Part shown: positions 1-10,955 of the stretch, one piece after another
How positions within the stretch are numbered: the stretch's first letter is position 1
How the letters are laid out: the number at the start of each line of letters is the position of its first letter
Assembly (NCBI RefSeq): GCF_964275005.1
Contig: NC_092692.1
Span: 12,386,764-12,450,763 of the forward strand
Direction of reading: 5' to 3'
DNA length: 64,000 bases
Source of the DNA: Diadema setosum
Lineage: Eukaryota; Echinodermata; Echinoidea; Diadematoida; Diadematidae
Translations under genes and position numbers: made by a program
Notes under the pieces: model-generated
What the model saw: only the letters and a program-made list of their open reading frames with translations
The model's database searches: none
Told to the model about the DNA's origin: nothing

Positions 1-519
1 TAATCCATAAATAATCGATGATAAGTATTGTTAAATACACAAAATGTGAACAATAGTTACAATAAGAATGTTTCCAGACTAAACCATCTACAGTTATGGT
101 TTATATATAGAGAAAAATACTGTTATCTCCTTATATTTTATGCTTTATTGCAAAAATTTTACTTGGTATGACGTTTTGTGATACAACAGACCTACACATT
201 ATTATGCATCTTAATGTGATATATCTCGATTTTTTGTTGTTGAAATCACTGCTCCCAAAGATAAACAAGAACACATAGGATCTTTGATTACATTTTGTAG
301 TGACCGTGCTTCACTAACCAACAAAGAGTCGCACTCACTGGTTTTGTGTGAGGACTCAAAATAGTTGAAACAGGTTAACCTAGTCTATCATGAGTTTTTC
401 ATGTTTTCTGAAAATACATCTTCTAAATAATTATTGGAAAGTTTGGGATAAAAAACGAATGGGAAATTGTGATTTTAGGAGTTTTTCTAGAACATGTTTT
501 TATTTTATTTCAGGGACTC

Positions 520-730
520 GGAGGCTTCAATTACCCCCCCCCCCCCCCCCATCGGAGGGTGGGGGTGGGTGGCTCATTCATTGCCGTAACGATGCATGCT
601 ATAATACCTGCTAAGTTTGATGAAAATCCGTCGTAGGTTTTGCAAGAAGATGCTGAAAATGTGGAAAATTTCTTCAACCCCCCCCCCCCCCTCCTTCGGC
701 GGTGGGGGGGGGGGGGGGTGGGGGACTCAT
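520..730. repeat. Two C-run/G-run hairpin repeats
   Basis: C18 at about 533-550 followed by a G-rich stretch, then C14 at about 678-691 followed within 15 bases by a run of about 16 G. Both are followed by similar flanks (CTCAT) and by related sequence (GAAAATCCGT at about 622 and 784), which suggests a tandem repeat of about 160 bp. Confidence 0.6.
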
Positions 731-889
731 CTAATCAATTAGATCATAAATCACCATAAATATGTTGTCTGCAATGTTTGGCGAAAATCCGTAATGGGGT
801 TTACAGGGTAAGCCCTGATAGGTTCATGAGTCCTTTTGTTAGACATCAAGTTCATCTGTTACACCATACGATGCAGTAAGCAATACCGT

Positions 890-1035
890 TACATGATCTT
901 TACATTTCCCGGTAGCGTTTTTACATTAAATTTTCCTGGCGAGACGTTTGTACATTTCCCGCGTCTAGACGTTTTTACATTTCCCGGCATTTTTACAAAT
1001 CCCGGCGAGACGTTTTTAGAAATCCCGGCTCAGCC
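890..1035. repeat. Degenerate short tandem repeat (ACATTTCCCGG type)
   Basis: Five to six imperfect copies of a unit combining TTTTACATTTCCCGG and GCGAGACG, about 25 to 35 bp apart. Confidence 0.6.
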
Positions 1036-1477
1036 CTTCCGAAAACCTGTGATGGTTCAAAAAGCAATTTTCCATATGTGTTTTTTAATAGAAAGAGCAA
1101 AAATACAAAACCGGAGACACTTTTCAATTTTCTATTTTGTATGTCGAAAGCAAAATAGAAAAAGAGTGCGTCGAAAGGGCTTTACATCATACTCTCTCGA
1201 TTTTGAGTAGTATGCACCATGGGCAGATGTAGACGCCATTTCGGAAGCAAACTGCTGAATAATCGCGAGCGTATATTACGTGACCCTATGGAGTGATCTG
1301 AATCCCTTTCATTTTTCTCCTCTATTATTTATTTTTTTAGGGGGACTCGGGAGGGGCATACACACATACAGAATAAGAGACGTATTTAGGACCTCATTAT
1401 GTCATATACAGAAGTAACATTCCTACCCATACAAGTACGAAATACAATTGAAGAAATTTCCTTTATTATCCAGGGGT

Positions 1478-1614
1478 TTTTTTTTTTTCTTCTTCTTCTT
1501 CTTCGTTTTTTTTTTCCGTTTTTTTTTTTTTCGTTTTTTCGTTTGTGGCGCCCCCAAGGAGTGGCGCCCGGGGCACGTGCCCCTTGCCCCCCCCCCCCCC
1601 AGATACGCCACTGA
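1478..1614. repeat. Poly-T rich element ending in AGATACGCCACTGA
   Basis: A T/C-rich core with G/C blocks, ending in AGATACGCCACTGA. The end resembles the GGATCCGCCACTG end of the 48.5-kb element, so it may be a distant relative or fragment. No clear target duplication. Confidence 0.35.
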
Positions 1615-2140
1615 GTTTAGAGGTTGGCAAAGGATAAGCGAGTGAGAAAGTGTAAGAAGTATCGTGAGAAATAGAAATTTTGGAAGTGAGACCGGATCAA
1701 GCCACGGTCCCGTTCACGGTTATAGGGAGTTGTGAGACAGACAGAATATAGTAACAACAATTTTTCTTTTCAAACCCAATTTGTGTTCTGGCATGTGATA
1801 TCATAATCTCACGTTGAATCTTGGCTTCTTAAATGCTTTCTTGGTATCGCGAGCTTTTGACTTTGGTTAAACCTTGTAAATATTGTCACGATTTGTTTTA
1901 ATAAACTGTACATTATGTTAAGATGAATGGCACGATCCAGTGTGATCGTTTTATGATTCGAGTCCGCCCATGTAACACTGTTCAATATAATCATGATCAG
2001 TTAACTCTCCAGATAAGTTACCTAAAAAATATCCACCAAAGTATATATAGTATACATCCATCAAAAGTCCAGTTTTAATCATACTCGGACACGATTTCTG
2101 CTGTAAGATTTATATTTTGTTCCAGTCAACATCACATAAA

Positions 2141-2420
2141 CGGATGGTATATAGTATTGATGCGGATAAGGATTGAGCTTTTAACTTTTTGCGAGATACT
2201 CAACAAGAAACCACTTACGAAAAATTAAAGAGCATATTCTAAGAAGAATTCAAAGATTATTTTATGAAAATCAGTCCTGAAATGGCCGAGATATCAAAAA
2301 AGTAAAACAAAAGGATTCTTCTAAAAGGTGAGTCCCACCTTTTATTAGGATCGCTTTGTTTTGGATATCTCAGCCATTTCAAAACCAATTTTCATCACAT
2401 AAACTTTATTTTGACGTGGA
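2141..2420. repeat. Worn copy of the TTAA-flanked inverted-repeat element
   Basis: Shares GGATGGTATA, GAGCTTTTAACTTTTT, AAATGG(C)(C/T)GAGATATC and the inverted GATATCTCAGCCATTTC with the clearer copies at 6.5 and 35.7 kb. Ends are degraded. Confidence 0.6.
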
Positions 2421-3689
2421 CATCGCAGTATTTCAAATCTGTCTGTATAAATACTGTGCAGTGGAACGCAGGGGGGGGGGGGGGATTTGCATTACACCCT
2501 TGAAGTAACCGAGTTATCCAAAGCAATGTCTTCACAGCTTGTCCAAACAAAGTGGAATGAGAAACAAATAATCTAAAGGGAAAATCGTGCGATAAGATAA
2601 TTTCGGGTTTTTCATTGTCAATATTACATGAAGTATACCAGCTGTGTCATCATGTTGAATGTATAATATCGTGTTAGAGGTTAGTGACAATAGCAAGACA
2701 ATAAAGATAGTTTACCATCAACCGCATAATAATCTAAAATATTGTCTTTGTGCTAATTGGTCATAATGAGCTAATGGTTAACCTTTAATCTAAAGAAACC
2801 TTAAAAAAGAAAAATGCATGTATATTACACACATGTAATAGAGACAGACATGGCGCATTTTAGTCTATTCAAAGTAAATTTTTGCATGTGCTTGCATTCA
2901 ATAATTTCATTAAATAATTCTTTGAAGGGGTAGTTCTAGCCTATTGTTAATTTCTCCATTTTTAAAATATTTTTAACTTAAAGCCTCTGCTTTGTACGTT
3001 TTCATATGCCTCTAGGTTACATACTTTGATGTACAATGTTATCAGATTTGTAAAAATGAATTTAATTAAATTGAATTGCCTAAGGATACATTTCTCCATG
3101 CTTTAAAGAGTAATTCTAGGTTTGATTTCTTTAGAATCAAAACTATAGTTCCCGTCTATCAACTGGACAACTGTAAGAAAACTTAAAATGTCTGATGAAC
3201 TACATGTATTATGATTCCCAAATCGATTCCACTCTTGCCTTCTTTGCCTATAAATGTACTTTTAAGCATATGAAACACTCATGTATGTCATTCCGTGTCT
3301 CCGAATTATTTTTTTTTTTTCAGTCAGTAGGCCTATTTGTTGTATTTCTTTGTCGAATAGTCTTTGGTAAAAAATAAAGGAAAAAATATGAATGTTTTAT
3401 CCAAATGCCATCGAATTCTAAAAATCCTGATGCATGCTTTTGTAAAGTCTTCTGTTCTCATTCAAGTACAAAAATCACAGATTTCAACAAAGAATTAACG
3501 TCGATTGCCATTCTATGTTTTATTCAAACTAAAACAGATGAATCAATATACAGTAGCCTCTGTTCAATCGGCCAATAAAATATCAACTTTCTGAATTTAT
3601 GAAAACAGTTTGGTCGATATCAGAAAAATCTAATGAATCTTAATCTTTGTTTCACTTTGACGGGTTGCTGCCATGATACACACATACAT

Positions 3690-3730
3690 ACCAACGCACG
3701 CACGCACACACGTGCACACACACATAATAT

Positions 3731-3802
<72 letters not shown>

Positions 3803-4044
3803 GAAGAGTTTGTTCGCAAAAACTGATAAGTCCATTTTTTAAGATTTTGAAGTACGGTCTCTGTCATAAAGTACAGAATAATACCTTTTAAAATATATTG
3901 GTCACTATATATAAAGGTACATCTTTGAAGTTACGGTCAAAAGAAGCAAAAAATTTCTTATTATTTTTTTTATTTTTCTTGACCTTTAATCACAAATATC
4001 TCCATTTGGCAAATATGGACTTATCGGTGTTTGCGAACAAACTC

Positions 4045-4084
<40 letters not shown>

Positions 4085-4160
4085 TATATATATAAATATA
4101 TAGATATATACATATTCACGCACCCACACACACACGCACACACACAAACACACACACACA
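3690..4160. repeat. TA and CA microsatellites around an inserted element
   Basis: (CA)n near 3700-3726, (TA)n about 3737-3798, then a 245-bp inverted-repeat element, (TA)n about 4048-4090 and (CA)n about 4124-4165. Confidence 0.85.
3803..4047. mobile_element. 245-bp MITE inside a TA microsatellite
   Basis: Terminal inverted repeat starting GAAGAGTTTGTTCGCAAA, with AAACTCTTC at the other end, and internal CTGATAAGTCCAT / ATGGACTTATCGG. A related 244-bp copy is at 15.5 kb. The TA flanks suit a Tc1/mariner-type element. Confidence 0.7.
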
Positions 4161-4424
4161 TACACACAGAGTGCACTCTCGTTAAAACTAAGTCCTCGGA
4201 ATCGGCGGTTTTCTTTCGGTATAATTAATATCACTATAATATCGTTATGTATCAAAATTTTGTTACATCTGAACCGTAAAGTATTTAAAGATATAAGTAT
4301 AGATGATAACTTTGGGCCCTTAATTTTTACTGCCTTTTGACAAGAACTTTCAATGTAACCGTGCTCGTTACAACGGAAGTGAACGGTTTATATCAGGTAA
4401 AGTAACTGTCATCCTCCCTGCATC

Positions 4425-4530
4425 TATCTCTCCCCTCTTTCTCTCCCTACACTTCCCCTTATTTCCACTTCTCCCCTCCCAATTTTTCTCTCCCCACCCC
4501 CATTCTCTCTCTCCCTCCCCCTCTTTTGAT
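4425..4530. repeat. CT-rich low-complexity tract
   Basis: Polypyrimidine stretch dominated by CTCTCCC and CCCTCCCC. Confidence 0.6.
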
Positions 4531-6523
4531 TGGTAACTTTGAACATATGCGATCAAAGACATGCACAACATACACTCTTACATTCAAAGAAGCAAAGGGA
4601 CATTTTACACATTACAGCGTATATAATTATCATATTTTTCTTGTGGTGATCTCCTGGAATCAACAGTAGAAGGTTTATCTTCACATATTAACAAGTCACA
4701 TGACATCTCGTCAAAGATTTGTAGAATGACACTATTATAAAGAGGAACATGTGATGCTCTGTGTTCAAAGCTGCCTATTGATTGATAGAGTAAAAGTAGA
4801 CAAAGAGACCAAAAGAAGCATCATTGAAATAAAAAAAAAACAACAAAACAAAACAAAACACACACACAGAAAGAAAATAATGGGATATTGAAGTTTTACA
4901 CTTAAAAAAAAAAAGACACAGAGAAAAAAAAACATAATTGGTTAATTTCTAAGGGTAATGGTATTATTGCCCAAAATGTCTCCAATGGGATGGCACACAA
5001 ATGTTGGAAAATTTTCTTCTCTCTCTCTTTCAAACATAAGTCTGTGAGGAAAGAACACACTACACATATAATTTCTGGTACTTATGAGTTGAAATGAAAC
5101 AGAAATAATATTTTTCCTTAGGCATAAAATCACAGTGTTTGTGAAATTATTGCCACAATATTCCATGAAACTCTATCATAAACCAAAATCTGAAGTGACA
5201 TCAGAATGAAGCCAAGATTTGTCATATTTATACTGTGAATAGTGAAGATATCAAAAAGTTGGTAGATGAGATATGATGGTAATTGGTAAGTAAAAGGCTT
5301 CCACGAGTGGATAGGTACATTGGAAACATGTGCAAATGACATACTGATAAAATGCAATGTTGTGGTTGTGGATGAGCAATGTATGCTGTAACACAAACTT
5401 CTTAAATGCAGAGTCTTTTGAAAATGTATTCCATCAGGATTCCATCGCAAGACACACTGATACAGTACCCCTTTAAATATCCTTGTGTCATAAGAAAGTC
5501 AAAGTATTCTAAACAAGAACAACAAGCATATCTTCATGATTTTCATAATTGTGCTATAATTTATGCTCATATATTAAATACCTATACATTTCTGTACAAC
5601 TGATACAAATTTCAATCAAAATGCTACAGCATAAATTGGCAAGATCAGGAGTTTTACACGATCATGGTCACAGATGACTGAAAAAGAAGGTAAAACAACA
5701 ACATCCTAGTGACTTCAGTGTATCAAAGAAGTTACTGATGTTCATCGCATTTTTGCCATTCTGATAATTCCCTTTAATCCCCTGCATGTTATGATTTCAT
5801 CCCATCCTGGTGAATCTTGACGAAAGATTCTAAATAGCAAAGTGAAGGATTGCTGATAAAGAATAAAAAATATGTACCTGGGTTATGCAACAAAATCTCA
5901 GGTATCAACAAGTCTTTGTGCATGAACACTCTACATTGTACCTTAATATTTACAGCTTTCTAACACTTGCTGCATTGAAATCCTGAGATTTATTGCTGGT
6001 GGTGTCTGCAAGAAAACTTCCCTTACAATGCGGAAGCAAATCCATCCTAGATGAATAGACTGCTCCTAATCTTTTCTTCCAAAACAAAATATGTATACAT
6101 CTTTTTCTTTCAGTAGTCATCAATTTCATTGAGATGTAAAAACTGGAAGAAACAGGTAAGGATGGATATGGACACACTATTTGACTAACTTCTGCACACA
6201 TACATGTATTATCTGATGAGCACAAGTCCAAATGCTGATTGAATATGAGTCTTGGAAATATCACCTGGTGTGAAGTACTGATGAGTATTGACAGAGAGAA
6301 ATAATAGCACTAAACTCTTTTGCTTCAGTCCTATAGATTTGTATGCAAAAATACTATCTGCATAACAATGGCTGACTGTAATCAGCATAAGATGCATCAA
6401 TATTGTCACTAACATCACAAACAGCACATTAAATTACATTGGGTGTGGCAGACATTAACCATAAAAATGTTAAATGATTAATGAGTAATAAATTGCATCT
6501 CATTATAAATTCTTTCTCATTAA

Positions 6524-6851
6524 AGGGATGGTATAGTACTGGTGGAGATGAAAATTGAGCTTTTAACTTTTTATACTAAGAAACCATTTACAAAATGCTA
6601 CAGAGCATACCCTTCCAAGAGGAATTCAAAGTTTATTCAATGAAAATGGGTTTTGAAATGGCTGAGAAATCATATCCAAAAATAAAGTAAAACAAAGCAA
6701 TCCTAATAAAAGCTGGGTCCCACCTTTTCAAAAGACATTTCAAAACCAATTTTCATTGAATAAACATTGAATTCCCCTTGGAATTACGTGCTCTTTCATA
6801 TTTTAAGTTGGGAACCTGAAGCCAGGTCTCAACCAGAACTGTCTCATCCCT
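6524..6851. mobile_element. TTAA-flanked inverted-repeat element, copy 2
   Basis: 328 bp between TTAA sites (6520-6523, 6852-6855). Ends AGGGATGGTATAGTACTGGT and, on the other strand, AGGGATGAGACAGTTCTGGT. The interior also folds back (AATTTTCATTGAATAAAC). TTAA targets point to piggyBac or Kolobok type. Confidence 0.7.
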
Positions 6852-7482
6852 TTAAGGACAAAAGCATTGTTATGTGAGATAATTCCATATATAAAGACAC
6901 TGAGAATATCCTAGCTCTAAACAAGTAGTCTTCCAGCCGTGAAAAGAAACATACCTTCTGTTTCTTTAACATAAACAAACGCTTACAAAAATAGCACACC
7001 ATGGAATGGATCTAAATTTCTGCCTCAGAGAACTGTTAAAACACAATCGTTACTAACTGCCTCCTGCAGTGTCTTGGAAAGTAGCATCATCCATCAAGAA
7101 AGATTTTTGATAAAACCAAGTGTGAGTTCTGTAGTATTGTGAATGACTAGTCAAGCATTGTCATAAACAAAATGAATTACACTAAATATAAAATAGAACA
7201 TTCACTCTTTTTTATAATTTTTTTTTTTTGCATGTGTACACAATGCAAGTGGTATTCAAATGCACACCATCTTTTGTGTATTTTGCTACTGATAAATTGA
7301 AACAAGCAGTCGTCATTAATTGAATATTGTTTGGTCTACAACTTGAGGTACTGAACAACAGCTATCAGATTCTTTTTGAGAAATGTTCTCTTCCATGAAT
7401 ACAGAGTCTCTTCTTGGCTTAAAGCCATGTATTATCACACAAACTCTGAGTAAAAGCCTAGTAGAACACCAATGTCTATTCT

Positions 7483-7520
7483 CCCCCCCCCCTTTTTTTT
7501 TTGGGGGGGGGGGGGGGGGG
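7483..7520. repeat. C10-T10-G18 homopolymer block
   Basis: Three abutting homopolymers: ten C, ten T, eighteen G. It can form a hairpin with a T loop or a G-quadruplex. Length may be affected by assembly. Confidence 0.8.
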
Positions 7521-8632
7521 TAGGGGAGGTGACTCACTTTGCTTTATCACATATGTATGTACAATGTACACGGTATGTGTAATTATGATGGTTTAAAATG
7601 TACATTAGCAGTAATGTCTGAGGGCATTTTTGATTAAAATGCATTATTTAAGGATGTACACCTAGACAATGTTCAAAATGGTTGATCATGCAAATTCATC
7701 TTTTGTTTACTTGATCATAAACACCACAAAGAATTTCACACAATCATTAAGAAAGATTTGCTCAAAGACATGTTGGCTGGGAAAATTAACTGAAGTATGG
7801 ATTTGTGGTACAAAAGCCTTTGTTCATAAACATCCAACCAAGAATGACATCAATCATAAAATTGTCACAGTTCGTTTGCATGAAAAAAAAAAAAAGATTC
7901 TTTGTCCAACGCCTCACACAGAAATGTGTTGAATAATGCTTTCTCTTTGTAGTCACATGAATATGAAAGCAGGAAAAATAAAAGTTTTGGAATTTTGCAC
8001 TCTTCTGATAGCTTCCCTAACTCTCCACCGAATGCACACTTACTCACAATATACGATACAGACATTGTTTCATTCGTTTACATTGGCCAATGATTCTGTG
8101 AGGTGTATAGAACCAGCTCAGTCAAAGCAAAACACTCAATGCCATGGAGGACTTTTAGGTTGCAGTCTCCAAATAACCACCTACACCATCCATTTACAAT
8201 TCACTGCTGAGTTGTTCTGAATAGAAATATAAGCTTGTATATTGTGCTAAAATACTAACAAATTTTGTACACAAAACGACCCAACAGGGTCCATTTATAT
8301 TGTCACATTTGTCAACAACAACAACAGCAACAAACGTGCATGGTGGCAGCTCAACATGATGATAAAGTGGCTGAAATAGTTGAGCAGCACCATATTTGTG
8401 GAAGAGTTGTTGCTGCAACACATGAATGCCTTGAGTGGAATGTTTGAGATGTGTATCTACTGAGGTTGCTGTCAGACGTGCATCATATCACAGTGGCTTT
8501 TCAAAAATCAGAATGACTTGCATCAAAAGTGAGAGAGATATTCAAATGAAAAGATAATCTGTCATCAGATGCTGCGAAGATTAATGCCACCTATGCATTG
8601 TGTGGTTCATCAGGTCTTTCCAGAGAACAATG

Positions 8633-8797
8633 CAGTGGCGGATCCAGAGGGGGGCGCAACCGGCACACGCCCCCCCCCCCATTTATTTTTCGTTAAAAAC
8701 AAAAGAAATAAAAAGAAAAAAATGAAATGAAACCCGGAAGTGGCACCAGAAATATTAGTCACGCCCCCCCTTTACAGAATTCCTGGATCCGCCCCTG
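8633..8797. mobile_element. 165-bp MITE with 5-bp target duplication CAATG
   Basis: Left end CAGTGGCGGATCCAG, right end GAATTCCTGGATCCGCCCC then TG, flanked by direct repeats CAATG. A copy of the same family with its own 5-bp duplication lies at 48.46 kb. Confidence 0.75.
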
Positions 8798-9385
8798 CAA
8801 TGGACCACACTTCTATGATATTCATGACACAAGTTAACCATAAGAGTTGTTGCAGAAGTGTGCGAGTACATTTCATACATGTATACTCATCGCCACAAAT
8901 GTTTATATGATAACTTAAGCACAAACTTGGTGTAGAGGTCCTCAAGACTTGAACATTTTGTTTATTCCATCAGGTATTTTGTAGCATTAGTAGCCAAATA
9001 ACTAGAAAACATAAAAGGGCTTTGTTCCATTGCAACTGATGAAAAAAAGATTTTTTATCAGGTATTCCCTTATATCTTTTCACTTTATATAATGTACAAT
9101 ATATTTGTATCATCTCCAGAGTCATTCATATCCAAACTTTCTCACACTGAGGACTGTAATTGCTGTATGTCATTAATGTTCGAACAATATTGTATCTTTA
9201 ATTGGTATATGTTGTATTCTTTATTTGGTATATATTTGTTTTTTGGGGTTTTTTTTGCCATTTTCTTCTTTGTTGACATATTTGAACATGTATATATGCA
9301 TGTATATATATCTTTTCACTTTTGAAGCCCCATGAGCACTGAAAAGTGGACCTGTGCACTATACAAGTAGCCACTATTATTATTG

Positions 9386-9590
<205 letters not shown>

Positions 9591-10194
9591 ACTTTGTATC
9601 ATGTAGTCACTAACAATGTCAGAAGACTTGGCAACAACAATCCCTGAACACTTTGAAGGAGGTGCCACTTCAAAAGATATGCTGGTACACTTCAATGTTG
9701 CACTAGTAGTTTTCATTTAAAAATAGATGGACTTTACCACATTTATCACATTCATGTCCAGCAAGGAATTATATTTGAAATGTATCAATCAATCCATACC
9801 CACGTATCCTACAAAAAAGGAGTTGTAGTTGCTGAAGTTAAAGAGTTGGCGATAGCAGTTGTGTTTGTTATGAAGTGAATACACCTTTCATTAATTATTG
9901 TATGCACTTTGGACTATTAAGATGTTGAGTCTAGTTTATAAAACTAGAAATGGTCGCTCATCCAGGCAGGGTCCGTCTCTCCTCTGGTCAGTGCAAATCT
10001 TCATCCATCTCCTGACCGCCCAGTACATGTGGAAGTTCATTCTGTCGCACGCTACCAGAATGAAAACACACCACAGACATTGGGACTGCTAGAAGTCGCA
10101 AATCAACATCACAGTGATCTCAAAGAGCTATGAAAAGGACGTTTTTGTGTTACATGCATCACATCATGTCGAGAGGCAAAAATTCCCACATCTA

Positions 10195-10660
10195 AAGGCG
10201 CGATCAGAGTGACAAAAGATCCAGAAGTTTAAGATCACGATCTTTAAGATTTCGAAGTTTTGCCAGTGTGACTGCAAACTTCAGCAAAACTTCCAACTCT
10301 AACTAGGGATTTTTCCCTCATCCCCACCAAACTTCTCAATCTTTTGCCAGTGTGACTGCGAGAAACTTAAACTTTTCGATCTTTGTCATGTGACCAGTCC
10401 ACCACCTGTTTTCGGGCCGTGCCTCAGAAGTGCACGACTTTTGTGTTGTACAGGTGCTCATTGTTATGTAACAATCACTAGTCATTAGATGGCGCACTCT
10501 TTCTTCTACCTTGTGCATGCATGTGCACTAATGACATGAACTTCTTGGATCTAAAGATCGAGAAGTTCGGCTGACAGTATGACCAGACAACAAAAGATTG
10601 CAAAGACCTCGAGATCTTAAACTTCTTGATCTTTTGCCAGTCTGACTGTACCTACATCCC
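10195..10660. mobile_element. Inverted-repeat element with repeated TTTTGCCAGTGTGACTG
   Basis: Outer arms CAGAGTGACAAAAGATC and the inverse GATCTTTTGCCAGTCTGACTG-like end. The arms also share AGAAGTTTAAGATC. TTTTGCCAGTGTGACTGC recurs inside at about 10258 and 10342. It lies 200 to 670 bases past the CCDC33 stop and so may sit in its 3' UTR. Confidence 0.65.
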
Positions 10661-10862
10661 TTGTTGGAAAATAATATTCATTAAGTGTTTTTAGGGAGCC
10701 CCCTGCAGCATGAGGGAAACTCAAAAGTTTTGACACACGCAGGTTCTGTCAGCCTCATTCAAATCAGTGCGGAACTTCACAGCTAGAGACTGACCCCTCC
10801 TCGTAAGTCCCTAATTTCTTGAGGAAAGACTGAAGCTTTAGGATTTGGTGCTGTGACTGCTT

Positions 10863-10955
10863 TCAGTAGAGTGGACTCAGCCTGGTGGGTGTGCTGTACC
10901 CAAGTCTGGGTCTTCTGCTTCCATAGGACCTGTTGCCATAGCGATCGTCAAAATC
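10863..10955 (-). CDS. CCDC33: CCDC33 last coding exon (stop)
   Basis: Residues 1003-1032 and TGA at 10865-10863. A basic Tyr/Arg/Ser tail beginning DFDDRYGNRSYG and ending RLSPLY. Acceptor CTCCCAG in phase 0. The tail itself is not conserved with human, so the stop rests on splice and frame fit. No clear AATAAA was seen in the next 800 bases downstream. Confidence 0.78.
   Translation of the reverse strand, partial: DFDDRYGNRSYGSRRPRLGYSTPTRLSPLY

Noticed and set aside
836-1210. 124-aa plus-strand frame
   Set aside because: Its start is built from the tandem ACATTTCCCGG repeat and the rest has no recognisable domain or splice context.
5130-6427. Minus-strand frames of 72 to 106 aa
   Set aside because: No domain, no good splice partners, and AT-rich composition like the surrounding sequence.
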